Positions 13,389 to 22,241 of a stretch of 40,374 nt of DNA are shown here, piece after piece. Under the pieces are notes generated by a model. That model saw only the letters and a list, made by a program, of their open reading frames with translations. It was not told where the DNA came from and did no database searches. The translations under genes were made by a program, and so were the position numbers. Numbering within the stretch: position 1 is the first letter of the stretch; each line of letters begins with the position of its first letter. The DNA comes from Rivularia sp. MS3 (GTDB lineage: Bacteria > Cyanobacteriota > Cyanobacteriia > Cyanobacteriales > Nostocaceae), in assembly GCA_019192545.1 (NCBI GenBank), contig JAHCMI010000082.1, forward strand, positions 1-40,374, written 5' to 3'.

Positions 13389-16364
13389 TTAACCATGCCC
13401 TAGAAATTGCTGTAATCCTTCTAGATTTATTTGCTTGAGTAACTGCATTATACTGGCATCAAATGCCCGTTTAAACTCGGAATCTGAGGCATAGCGTTTG
13501 TATAAATCCAGTTCGCGTTTACGTTCTTTACTGATAGCTTGCTTAATTAATCCTTCTAATGCTAGACGGCGGTTTTGGGTATCTTGGTTGTTGACAACTT
13601 GGGTTTGGTAGTTGGGGTTGTCAATGATGTGTTTGGCGATATTAATGAATTTTACCCGTTGTTCTTGGGGTGTGGCATCCCAACCTGTAAAGAAGCGGTT
13701 ATTAAAGGCGTTGATAATATCATCTAAGGGGTCTTGTTGGGATGCTTCGCTGTGGTATCCCCGGACATTAGGGTTTTGGGGTGCAATTGTTGATACTTCG
13801 GTATCGAGTTCGATGGTATGGTTAAGTTGAACTCGCTCTATACCGTAGGTGGAAAGGTCTACGCTTTCTAGGAGTTGGTCTAGCTGGTCTTGGTGGGGGT
13901 TTCTGACTGTAAGTTTGGGGATGAGGAATTTCAGGAACCAGTACAGCATTTCCCATTGGATGTTGTTATAAGGGATAATACAGGCGACCTGACTATAAAT
14001 TTTGACAAACTGTTTAGCTTTAATTTTAAAGTCAATTTTTGCCTCGTCTTCCAGTTCTAATTCTACATTGAAACGATTGGCGGCGGTGTCGATGAGGGGG
14101 CTGAGTTCTTCTGCTTCTGCTTGGTTAAAGAATAGTTCGTTGAACTGTTGGACTTCCTGTAATTCGTAAAAACCCACGTCGTCTAGTTCTTCTTTCAGGT
14201 CGTGGAGGATGTTAACATCGGTAGGTTCGCCCAGGGATGTAGCGGTATAAAATGGGTCGAAGGCGGTTTTGATGTCGCTAACGGTGTTATAAAAGTCTAG
14301 TATAAAAGTGTCTTGTTTACCCATCTTCTGATTGCAACGATTGAGACGAGAGAGGGTTTGCACTGCTAAGACCGATTGCAGCTTTTTATCTACGTACATG
14401 GTATGTAGTAGGGGTTCGTCAAATCCGGTGAGGAATTTGTTTGCAACTACCAAGATTTTGTAATCATCTTGTTTGAACTTTTGGGGAATATCTTTACTGG
14501 GGAAACCGTTGATAATGTCTTCGGTGTACTCAATACCATCTACGGTCTTTTTACCAGAAAAGGCGACAATTGCTTTAAAGGGTAAATCCTTTTGGGTTAA
14601 TATCTCCCGGATAGCGAAGAAGTAGCGAATCGCAGCTTCAATATTACGGGTGACAACCATTGCTTTAGCTTTACCCTTGAGCTTTTTGGGTTTCCATACC
14701 TGGTCGATAAAATGTTTAACCATAATATCTGCTTTGGTAGCAATGGTTTGTTTGTGTCCTTCTACGTAATTTCTGAGTTTTTTCTGTGCTTTAGCTGTGT
14801 CAAAGATGGGATTATCTTGAATAGATTTTTGAATTTCGTAGTAGCTTTTGTAGGTGGTATAATTTGCTAAAACATCGAGAATAAAACCTTCTTCAATCGC
14901 CTGTTTCATGGAGTAGAGATGAAATGGTGTAAAATTACCATCCGGGGTTCTTTGACCAAATTTTTCCAAAGTGGCATTTTTCGGGGTAGCGGTAAAGGCA
15001 AAATAGGAAGCATTTTTACCCAATTTTCGTCCCGACATTGCCTTAAGAATCTTGTCCTGTAAATCTTCCGGTTCTTCCTCCTCTCCTTTCCCCAAAGTCA
15101 TATTCAGATTATCAGCAGCTTTACCACTTTGGGAAGAATGAGCTTCATCAATAATCACAGCAAAGGTGCGGTCGCTTAAATCTTCAATCCCATCAACTAT
15201 GAAGGGGAATTTCTGAATTGTGGTAATAATAATCTTTTTACCATTTTCCAGGGCGGTTTTTAGTTCTTGGGAACTGGTAGCATGGGCGAGGATATTTTTA
15301 ACTTGGGAGAAGTCTTTGATATTATTCTTGAGTTGTTTATCTAGAATGCGTCTATCGGTGACGACGACAACGGAATCAAATAGGGGAGTATCTGCACCTT
15401 GGGGGTAGAGTTCGATTAGTTGATATGCTGTCCAAGTGATGGAGTTAGATTTACCAGAACCTGCGGAATGTTGAATTAAATAAGTGTGTCCCGTACCATT
15501 TTTACCAGCATGGATGAGGAGTTTACGGACAACATCAAGTTGGTGATAGCGGGGGAAGTAGAGGTTTTTTTGGGTAAGGGGTGTTTTCGTGTCCCCAGGG
15601 ATGAGAATGGCGAATTGTTCAATAATGTTGGTGAAACTTTCCCGCTTCAAAATAGATTCCCACAGGTATGCAGATTTATGACCATTGGGGTTTGGTGGGT
15701 TTCCCTTGCCAAAATTAAAGCCTTGATTGAAAGGTAGGAAGTAAGTGTTTTTACTGGCTAACTTTGTGGTCATCCATACTTCATCGGTATCAACGGCGAA
15801 GTGAACTAGACAGCGAGCAAATTGCAGTAGGGGTTCCTGGGGATTGCGGTCTTCACGGTATTGTTTTTTAGCGTGGTATACCGTTTGACCAGACCAAGCA
15901 TTTTTTAATTCCATTGTCGCTATGGCTATCCCATTCAGGAATAACACGATATCAATGGATAACTTGGGTTCTGTTTGGGAGTAATGTAGCTGACGGGTAA
16001 CGGAGAAGATATTTTTTTGGAAATTTGCGGAAACAGCCGGATTATTATCGTTGTAGGGCAGACTGTAAAGTAAGGTGAGGTGAGCATCATCAATGGATAA
16101 TCCTTTTTTGAGGACAGAAAGAATACCATCTTTTTTAACTTTGCGGTGGAAGCGTTCTAAGATTAATCTTTGCCAGTTGGGATTGTCTTGGAGTTTGGCG
16201 AGTTCTTCCGGTTGGGTGGTGGTTAAAAAACGCCAGAATTTTTCTTTATCGATAGCGAATTCCCGGTCAAAGTCTGCGGGGTTCCCCTTTTCATAGCCAG
16301 CACGGTTAACGAGGGCGGTTTCGATGCAGTTTTCTAAGGCTTGCTCGTTGGTTTTGCTTACCAT
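13389..16364 (-). CDS. hsdR: Type I restriction enzyme, R subunit (HsdR)
   Basis: 991 aa. The N-terminal RecB-like nuclease site is visible: Asp138 in LSIDIVLFLNG and Glu152-x-Lys154 in TMELKNAW. The translocase has Walker A HSAGSGKS (299-306), DEAH box FAVIIDEAHSSQSG (406-409) and FAFTATPKN, with later SF2 motifs (TGFDEPLLHTMYVDK, QTLSRLNRC). HsdR pulls DNA through the bound complex using ATP and cleaves far from the recognition site when it meets hemi- or unmethylated DNA. It lies downstream of HsdM and HsdS on the same strand, separated from HsdS by a toxin-antitoxin pair. The end at 13389 is close to repeat copy A. Confidence 0.95.
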   Translation of the reverse strand: MVSKTNEQALENCIETALVNRAGYEKGNPADFDREFAIDKEKFWRFLTTTQPEELAKLQDNPNWQRLILERFHRKVKKDGILSVLKKGLSIDDAHLTLLYSLPYNDNNPAVSANFQKNIFSVTRQLHYSQTEPKLSIDIVLFLNGIAIATMELKNAWSGQTVYHAKKQYREDRNPQEPLLQFARCLVHFAVDTDEVWMTTKLASKNTYFLPFNQGFNFGKGNPPNPNGHKSAYLWESILKRESFTNIIEQFAILIPGDTKTPLTQKNLYFPRYHQLDVVRKLLIHAGKNGTGHTYLIQHSAGSGKSNSITWTAYQLIELYPQGADTPLFDSVVVVTDRRILDKQLKNNIKDFSQVKNILAHATSSQELKTALENGKKIIITTIQKFPFIVDGIEDLSDRTFAVIIDEAHSSQSGKAADNLNMTLGKGEEEEPEDLQDKILKAMSGRKLGKNASYFAFTATPKNATLEKFGQRTPDGNFTPFHLYSMKQAIEEGFILDVLANYTTYKSYYEIQKSIQDNPIFDTAKAQKKLRNYVEGHKQTIATKADIMVKHFIDQVWKPKKLKGKAKAMVVTRNIEAAIRYFFAIREILTQKDLPFKAIVAFSGKKTVDGIEYTEDIINGFPSKDIPQKFKQDDYKILVVANKFLTGFDEPLLHTMYVDKKLQSVLAVQTLSRLNRCNQKMGKQDTFILDFYNTVSDIKTAFDPFYTATSLGEPTDVNILHDLKEELDDVGFYELQEVQQFNELFFNQAEAEELSPLIDTAANRFNVELELEDEAKIDFKIKAKQFVKIYSQVACIIPYNNIQWEMLYWFLKFLIPKLTVRNPHQDQLDQLLESVDLSTYGIERVQLNHTIELDTEVSTIAPQNPNVRGYHSEASQQDPLDDIINAFNNRFFTGWDATPQEQRVKFINIAKHIIDNPNYQTQVVNNQDTQNRRLALEGLIKQAISKERKRELDLYKRYASDSEFKRAFDASIMQLLKQINLEGLQQFLGHG

Positions 16365-16415
16365 AGGGAGTCCGTCAGATTTTATACGAGGTTTTTTCCT
16401 ATGATACTCTCTTGA

Positions 16416-16685
16416 TTACAACTGTGATAGTAGCTTTTCATACCCTGTATGCGAGCCTACCCAAAACCAAATAACTGTATCTCCCTCCAACTGTCCAACG
16501 GCTCGATAGCTTTTGCTGACTCTGGCAGAATAAATAGGTAATTCTGGATGCACTTTTTTGAAACGTAAACTGGGATGATTGGGGTCTTGTTTAAATTGGC
16601 GATATGCTTGGCGAGTTTGTTCTCGCACATTTTCAGGTAAGTTGCCAAAAGCTTGGCGAAACTGGGAAGTAATGCGAGAATTCAC
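16416..16685 (-). CDS. RelE/ParE-superfamily toxin of a type II TA pair
   Basis: 89 aa. The start is GTG at 16685, whose GTG overlaps the antitoxin stop (GTGA), a typical coupled TA junction. The sequence LPENVREQTRQAYRQFKQDP at 17-36, then LRFKKVHPELPIYSARVSKS and YRAVGQLEGDTVIWFWVGSH, gives the helix-helix-strand order of RelE/ParE toxins, with a conserved YRA near residue 60 and HTGYEKLL near the end. Such toxins cut mRNA at the ribosome or poison gyrase; which applies here is unknown. The pair is placed between hsdS and hsdR, 51 bp upstream of hsdR, where it could stabilise the R-M locus. Confidence 0.8.
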   Translation of the reverse strand: MNSRITSQFRQAFGNLPENVREQTRQAYRQFKQDPNHPSLRFKKVHPELPIYSARVSKSYRAVGQLEGDTVIWFWVGSHTGYEKLLSQL

Positions 16686-16900
16686 AATGTATCTGGGTCT
16701 AATGGTTGAGTTTTTCCTGCGCGATATTCAGCCATCGCTTCGGCTGCTAGGAGAGCTAGTTTATCTGGAGAACGCTCAAAAGCTTCATCCCATCGCTGTT
16801 CATCTTCCAGTTCTTCCAAAATCATGGTAGCCATAGCATTTTGTTGACTGGCTGGTAAGCTTTTGAGTTTGGTAATCGCTTGTTCGAGTAATTCTGTCAT
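16682..16900 (-). CDS. Antitoxin of the TA pair inside the R-M locus
   Basis: 72 aa from the ATG at 16900 (a GTG at 16918 would add six residues). It is a small acidic helical protein (LEQAITKLKSLPASQQNAMA, LEELEDEQRWDEAF, ending LAAEAMAEYRAGKTQPLDPD) similar to cyanobacterial antitoxins placed upstream of RelE/ParE toxins. No DNA-binding fold is obvious. The gene overlaps the toxin by four bases. The 245 bp upstream to hsdS holds nothing recognised besides a likely promoter. Confidence 0.75.
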   Translation of the reverse strand: MTELLEQAITKLKSLPASQQNAMATMILEELEDEQRWDEAFERSPDKLALLAAEAMAEYRAGKTQPLDPDTL

Positions 16901-17145
16901 GGTGATTAATTTTCTCACAGAGTGTTCAGCGTCTTCATATTTAATTATGTAAGAGTCAGCAATTATTAGTCATTCGTCTTTAAAAAGTTAGGTGTTCTGC
17001 CCAGAATAGCTGAATATCATCGTTGATTGTAGTGTTTGTGGTGTTAGGGGTTGAGAATTGGTTAACTTATAGTATTTTTTTATGGTTTCTTAGATAATAT
17101 GACAATATCGGGTTAGTATATCCATCAGCTAAATTTTGCAATATT

Positions 17146-18453
17146 CTATATTTTAATTTTTCCGGTAACAGCTTGGGTAATAAATACTGCTTTTAATTCA
17201 TTCATTTTTTCTATTGCTTGATTAGCCTTATCTTCTAAAAATTGAAATTCGTTTATTTTATAAGATAAATATGAAATAATTTCTTTCTGTTCATCTAGGG
17301 GAGGAATTATAACTAGCCAAGACCGAATATGGTCTTGACTTACTTTTACCATAGTATGACTTGAACCTCTAGCACATATTTTAATTTGATATCTTGCTAT
17401 GGAACTTTGAAAAAAGTAAGCCATAAATTTATGCAGAATAACTTGTTGATTATATGTAAGACGGTAAATTAAATCAGAAATCATCACATTTTTCGTGACT
17501 TCTATATCTACATAACCAATATCTGCTACTAAGTCGGGTGTGTTACCTCTTGTCATAAGCAAGTCATCTTTTTTTACTTGATAACTTGAAACAAAATCCT
17601 TTTGAGGTATTATCTTATCTTCACCATCAATATAATTTCCATGCTTAATAGCACTAAGTTTGAGAACAAAAAAATCTTCATCTTCAGTTGAATTTGTAAT
17701 TGCTGGACTACTTCCCTGTTCCAATTTTTTCAGGAATCGACGATTATGAGCTAACTTCCAATGCTCAGGAATCTCCCCAATCCACTCAAACCCACTATTA
17801 CGCATGGGGACATTAGGGTTTAAACCCTTGGTGACAGCTTGATTGATGAGAATGGCTTTTTGTTCCTGTAGGAGTTCTATGAGACGCTGTTTTTTTGCGA
17901 TCGCTTCATCAATCTCAGCAGTTGTGCGATCTAAAAAAGCAACTATTCTATCCACTTCATCTTGAGGAGGTATCGGGGAATAAATTGTTTTAAAGTCCTC
18001 ATATCGTAAGCTGTTCATATCAGAACAGAGACCATATGAATGGCGATTTGCCTCACGAATAAATATCTCTGTACGATAAAGATAATGAAAATACTTAGAG
18101 TATTCTTTATTGCGCGTATTTAAGATAACATAGGCAGGACTAACAATACCATCATAATCTGACATTCCAATAGCACCTTGCCACATTCGCATTTTGTTGT
18201 AAGCTAAGTCTCCCTTGCAAACAACTTTATATTTAGATTTATCCTCATTGGAAGAATCTTTTTTAGTTAAAATTTCACTTTGACGAATAACACCTTGCTC
18301 AATAGTGACTGAAAGCAATTCCATCTCAGGTTGGTTAACTTCTTTGCGTTCATCAAATAGCCCAAGGTTACGTTGAACAATCCAATCTTCTGGAATTTCT
18401 CCCAACCAATCAACCCCACTATCCTTATAACTTTCATACTTAGGAAAAGCCAT
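17146..18453 (-). CDS. hsdS: Type I R-M specificity subunit (HsdS)
   Basis: 435 aa. There are two target-recognition domains: the first, residues ~1-175, and the second, residues ~225-400, each followed by the conserved helical spacer (IVAFLDRTTAEIDEAIAKKQ near 170-190 and IISYLSYKINEFQFLEDKAN in the C-terminus). Both halves begin with the same SGVDWLGEIPEDW / SGFEWIGEIPEHW motif, so the tandem repeat structure is intact. It reads the bipartite DNA target for methylation and cleavage. Its ATG overlaps the hsdM stop by one base (TAATG). The specificity cannot be read from sequence. Confidence 0.95.
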   Translation of the reverse strand: MAFPKYESYKDSGVDWLGEIPEDWIVQRNLGLFDERKEVNQPEMELLSVTIEQGVIRQSEILTKKDSSNEDKSKYKVVCKGDLAYNKMRMWQGAIGMSDYDGIVSPAYVILNTRNKEYSKYFHYLYRTEIFIREANRHSYGLCSDMNSLRYEDFKTIYSPIPPQDEVDRIVAFLDRTTAEIDEAIAKKQRLIELLQEQKAILINQAVTKGLNPNVPMRNSGFEWIGEIPEHWKLAHNRRFLKKLEQGSSPAITNSTEDEDFFVLKLSAIKHGNYIDGEDKIIPQKDFVSSYQVKKDDLLMTRGNTPDLVADIGYVDIEVTKNVMISDLIYRLTYNQQVILHKFMAYFFQSSIARYQIKICARGSSHTMVKVSQDHIRSWLVIIPPLDEQKEIISYLSYKINEFQFLEDKANQAIEKMNELKAVFITQAVTGKIKI

Positions 18454-20789
18454 TACTCAACCTCCCCAAAACTCACCAACTTCTTTAACAACCCTTCCGT
18501 CTCCTGTTCTAACTGTAAAATCTCTGCTGTAACTTCCTCCAAACTCCTCAAGGGTTTGTGCTGATAAAAATACTTATTAAAACTAATCTCATAACCAATC
18601 TGGGTTTTATCCACAGCTATCCATGCATCTTCCACATGGGGACGCACTTCCCGCACAAAATAATCATGTATCTGTTCCTTCAACTGTACATTTTCTGTAT
18701 CCCGTAACTCGCTATCGGGTTCATACTCTAGCCATTCCCCTTGCTTCTTCCCCACCCAGTAACCATAATCGGCTAAATTCTTTTCAGTGGTTCCCAACTT
18801 CGTTAACAAGTCGCTGAGTTGATTCTCTTTAAACTTGTGTACCTTCTTTACTACCTTAGCTGCATTCTCATCTCGCCAACTAACAGCATTACAAATTTGC
18901 TTTTTCTCACTCGCAGAAAGTTTAATTTTTAACTTTTTCAAAGTTGTATCTAGGGCTGTAGAAAACTGGTTAAAATCCATCCATAACTCTTCTCCCATCA
19001 CTTCCATAACTTTTTCCCCCACCTGCATTAATTCCCGTTGTTGCTGCCAAGTTTTGACATTAAATAGGGATTTCCTCAGTTTAGGCGAAAGATTAATTTC
19101 TTCCCGTTCCAGATAATCTTCTATGGCTTTTTTATGCACATCTAAACTGGCATAAATCTCCTCCCCCCACTGCTCGTAAACCCATGCCATCACCTCAGAC
19201 AAAGCGGGGAGATAACGCAAGGTAGATACCCCTTCCTCTGTAAATTGAGTCGCTAACCGTAAAGGGCGTTCCACCGTAATTTTATAAAAACCAAAATCTT
19301 GATTATCAAAAACCTTAGAAATACCTTGATTCGGCATTTCTAAATAAAGCCGAGTGATTTTCTCAATATGTTCCGGGGCAAACTCGCAATTCTTCTCCCC
19401 CAAATTCTTCCGCAATTTCTGATACAATTCAGAAGCATCAATTAATTGTACCTTACCCTTTCTTTCCGGCACTTTCTGATTAGAAAGAACCCAAATATAG
19501 GTAGTAATCCCCGTATTGTAAAACAGATTATTCGGCAATTGAACAATCGCTTCTAACCAGTCATTTTCAATAATGTAGCGACGAATATTACTTCCCCCCT
19601 TTCCCGCATCCCCTGTAAACAGAGAAGAACCATTGTGAACAGAAGCAATACGACTCCCCAAAGGACTTTCATCTAGCCGCTTCATCTTGTTTACCATATC
19701 CATTAAAAACAACAATTGCCCATCAGAAGAACGGGGAATTGCTGGCAAAATTTCTGATTCTCCCTGAAAATTTTGCAACGGAACCTCAAACCGAGGATCT
19801 AAAACTTCCTTCTTATCTAAAATAAACTTTTGGTCAGATTTATAAGACTTACCATAGGGCGGATTTGATAACATAAAATCAAACCGCATCCCGCTAAATT
19901 CATCCGTTGCTAATGTAGAACCAAACTTGATATTTTCCGGGTTATTCCCCTTAATCATCATGTCCGATTTACAAATTGCATAAGTCTCCCCGTTTACTTC
20001 CTTCCCATACAAATAAACTGCCGCTTTCGACTTAATTTCCCCTTCCCCATCGGTAATAAAATCCTGGGATTCTGTTAACATCCCCCCAGAACCGCAAGCC
20101 CCATCATATACAGTAATTACAGGGGGTAATTTATCCTTAACTGGGATAAACAACAAATGAGTCATTAACTTAATAACTTCCCTGGGGGTGAAGTGTTCCC
20201 CAGCTTCCTCATTATTCTCCTCATTAAACTTGCGGATTAACTCTTCAAATACATAACCCATCCCCAGGTTACTCAAACCTACCAGTTTCCGCCCATCCCG
20301 GTCTAAAGTATCATGGGGACTGAGGTTAATATCCGGTGATGTGAACTTCTCCAACACATCCAACAACACATCAGCCTGTACCATCCGCTTAATTTGGTTG
20401 CGTAACTCAAACTTATCGATAATTTCCTTCACATTGTCGCTGAAACCATCCAAATAAGCTTTAAAATTTGCCTCTAAAATCTGCCGATTATTGGAAGCCG
20501 TCTGTACCAACTTCTTTAACGTCCAATCAGATATATTGTAAAAAACATAACTAGAAGCTTCTCGCAATGCCACATAGTCAAGTACCGTAAACCCAGCCTC
20601 CTCACGTTGAAACCGCAACTCCTCCAACACTGCATCCTTCGTTTCTTCCAACAAACAATCCAGCCGTCGCAGAACAAACATAGGTAAAATTACATCTCGG
20701 TACTTACCCCGGACATAAACATCCCGCAAACAATCATCAGCAATTGACCAAATGAAAGAAACTATTTTATTTTGCTGCGATAAATCCAT
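18453..20789 (-). CDS. hsdM: Type I R-M methyltransferase subunit (HsdM)
   Basis: 778 aa. The N6-adenine methyltransferase motifs are TPREV (201-205), motif I DGACGSGG (229-236) and motif IV NPPY (309-312). HsdM is longer than E. coli HsdM (about 520 aa) because of a C-terminal extension after ~residue 560. It methylates adenine in the target chosen by HsdS and is needed for cleavage as well. It is the first gene of the hsdM-hsdS-(TA)-hsdR order on the minus strand. Upstream of the ATG lies AT-rich sequence with a TATATT-like -10. Confidence 0.95.
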   Translation of the reverse strand: MDLSQQNKIVSFIWSIADDCLRDVYVRGKYRDVILPMFVLRRLDCLLEETKDAVLEELRFQREEAGFTVLDYVALREASSYVFYNISDWTLKKLVQTASNNRQILEANFKAYLDGFSDNVKEIIDKFELRNQIKRMVQADVLLDVLEKFTSPDINLSPHDTLDRDGRKLVGLSNLGMGYVFEELIRKFNEENNEEAGEHFTPREVIKLMTHLLFIPVKDKLPPVITVYDGACGSGGMLTESQDFITDGEGEIKSKAAVYLYGKEVNGETYAICKSDMMIKGNNPENIKFGSTLATDEFSGMRFDFMLSNPPYGKSYKSDQKFILDKKEVLDPRFEVPLQNFQGESEILPAIPRSSDGQLLFLMDMVNKMKRLDESPLGSRIASVHNGSSLFTGDAGKGGSNIRRYIIENDWLEAIVQLPNNLFYNTGITTYIWVLSNQKVPERKGKVQLIDASELYQKLRKNLGEKNCEFAPEHIEKITRLYLEMPNQGISKVFDNQDFGFYKITVERPLRLATQFTEEGVSTLRYLPALSEVMAWVYEQWGEEIYASLDVHKKAIEDYLEREEINLSPKLRKSLFNVKTWQQQRELMQVGEKVMEVMGEELWMDFNQFSTALDTTLKKLKIKLSASEKKQICNAVSWRDENAAKVVKKVHKFKENQLSDLLTKLGTTEKNLADYGYWVGKKQGEWLEYEPDSELRDTENVQLKEQIHDYFVREVRPHVEDAWIAVDKTQIGYEISFNKYFYQHKPLRSLEEVTAEILQLEQETEGLLKKLVSFGEVE

Positions 20790-21050
20790 CTAATATAACC
20801 GGGGTATGTACCTGAAAACCATCATTCATAGTATTACTTTTTGCTCTACTTCGGGTAAATATATTAAACCTACACTTCGCACCCCACAACCTCCAAAATA
20901 GGCTGACACCAACAAATAGTACATAATAACTATTTAAGATTTAGATTTGTTCAAAGCAAATAAGAAAAATTACTGTTAATAATAGTAACTATGTATTGAA
21001 TAGCCAGTATCGTAGTTTTTACTTGAGCTAATAATTTTGCTGATAGGATG

Positions 21051-21157
21051 ATTCTATGTATAAAAAATCATGATTAATGTATCAATAATTTTTGATTGGT
21101 AGTTGTTTTCATACACACTTGAAACCCTGCCATCTCTCCCGAAAAAATCGCTCTCCA
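21051..21157. repeat. Direct repeat copy B, right of the type I R-M system
   Basis: Matches copy A at 13253-13360 in the same orientation, including the GATTGGTAGTTGT and CCCTGCCATCTC blocks and the final AAAAAATCGCTCTCCA. The copies bracket hsdM-hsdS-TA-hsdR, 7.8 kb apart. Weak similarity continues ~15 bp to the left (to about 21037). Confidence 0.7.
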
Positions 21158-21273
21158 ATGATAGTAGAGACATATGCGGTCGTGTGAGTGTAAATGTATA
21201 TCTGCAATAATTTTCTAAAATACAAGGTTGCCACTTACCGTTGAATGTAAAAAGTATCATCAGTATGATTGTG

Positions 21274-21294
21274 TTCGCACGCATCGCGTGCGAA
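21274..21294. repeat. Perfect 9-bp hairpin TTCGCACGC-atc-GCGTGCGAA
   Basis: A GC-rich perfect inverted repeat with a three-base loop in an AT-rich gap, ~100 bp after copy B. It may be a terminator for leftward transcription or a protein site. The gap 20790-21910 otherwise holds only copy B and the direct-repeat array. Confidence 0.5.
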
Positions 21295-21543
21295 TGTAAA
21301 GAAATAAGAAGAGAGTAAGACCTCGACCGGGCAGCCGACTTACTGTGCAGATGGGGTAGGAGATAGCGGTTCCTACAAACCCCAGTATTATTGCATTTCG
21401 CTCATAACCTAAAAACTATTTCCAAAATTTCTCCAAAATTTCCCTTACACGGAAGAATTGGGAATTAAAAACGGAATTATCACCAAAAATAATTACGGCA
21501 AGCAGATAAGCCGAAATTAACCAATTTCATCGACTCCCTTCAT

Positions 21544-21674
21544 ACAGTACCCCAAAAGTACCCCACAATATTCCGAAAGTACCCAACAGTAACCAAAAAC
21601 CCGGAAAGATAGTCGAATTGTGGCAGTCAGGCACAGCACCCCACAGTAACCGTACAGTACCCCACAGTTGCCAT
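21544..21674. repeat. Iteron-like array of ~11-bp direct repeats (ACAGTACCCCA)
   Basis: Units seen: ACAGTACCCCA (21544), AAAGTACCCCA (21555), GAAAGTACCCA (21575), ACAGTAACC (21586), ACAGCACCCCA (21633), ACAGTAACC (21643), ACAGTACCCCA (21654), ACAGTTGCC (21665). Neighbouring units are 10-11 bp apart, one helical turn, within an otherwise AT-rich segment. This could be a replication-initiator (iteron) or repressor array; a minus-strand frame through it (YCGVL repeats) is a consequence of the repeat. Confidence 0.5.
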
Positions 21675-21910
21675 TATTCCTACCAAAGAATGCTACTACT
21701 GTAAGTGGACAAGGTATGCGTACAGTCACAAAATTGATGTACTTTATCCTATTATCCCAGGTCTTTTACCAACTAAAACAAAAACAGTATTATTTTTCAG
21801 CTAAGTAGAGGTTTGCTGCTTTGTTTGGTGATTAATGAAATTTAATAGCTAATAAGTCTGCTTACTCCTTCATGATGATTGGTGTGGCTCACATGAACCA
21901 CTCCGATAAA

Positions 21911-22072
21911 TTATCTATCAACGTATTCTTTTTTCTTTATTACTGGTTTGTTATCAACAGTTTCTTCAGTTGAAGGTTGTTGTGTAGCTACTTGTCTGCG
22001 TCGCGGTGAAGGTGTCAAGTTATAAAAGTTAGAACGGTGACGGGTAAACTTTTCTATTAAATCGCGATTCAT
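21911..22072 (-). CDS. Small basic protein, 53 aa, strong ribosome binding site
   Basis: MNRDLIEKFTRHRSNFYNLT starts at ATG 22072, preceded by GGGAGA six bases upstream; it ends at 21911. The C-terminal half is charged (TPSPRRRQ, then VIKKKEYVDR). It is divergent from the J-domain gene (170 bp between). It is unrecognised, with no membrane segment. The good Shine-Dalgarno sequence supports it as real. Confidence 0.55.
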   Translation of the reverse strand: MNRDLIEKFTRHRSNFYNLTPSPRRRQVATQQPSTEETVDNKPVIKKKEYVDR

Positions 22073-22241
22073 AACTATCTCCCACTAAAGACAACCACTA
22101 ATATTAACTATCTAACGCTTGTAGTAGCAAATTATTTACAGAAATATTTAACTATCGATTTACATTGCTTCATTATAAATAGCCGTTACATTCATAAATC
22201 AATATAATGCTTGTGATGATTGTCAATTTAAACTACCAGTC

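Noticed and set aside
21054-21284. 76-aa minus-strand reading frame
   Set aside because: It spans direct repeat B, whose other copy does not keep the same reading frame.
21517-21729. 70-aa frame with YCGVL repeats
   Set aside because: The amino acid repeats only mirror the DNA iteron-like array.
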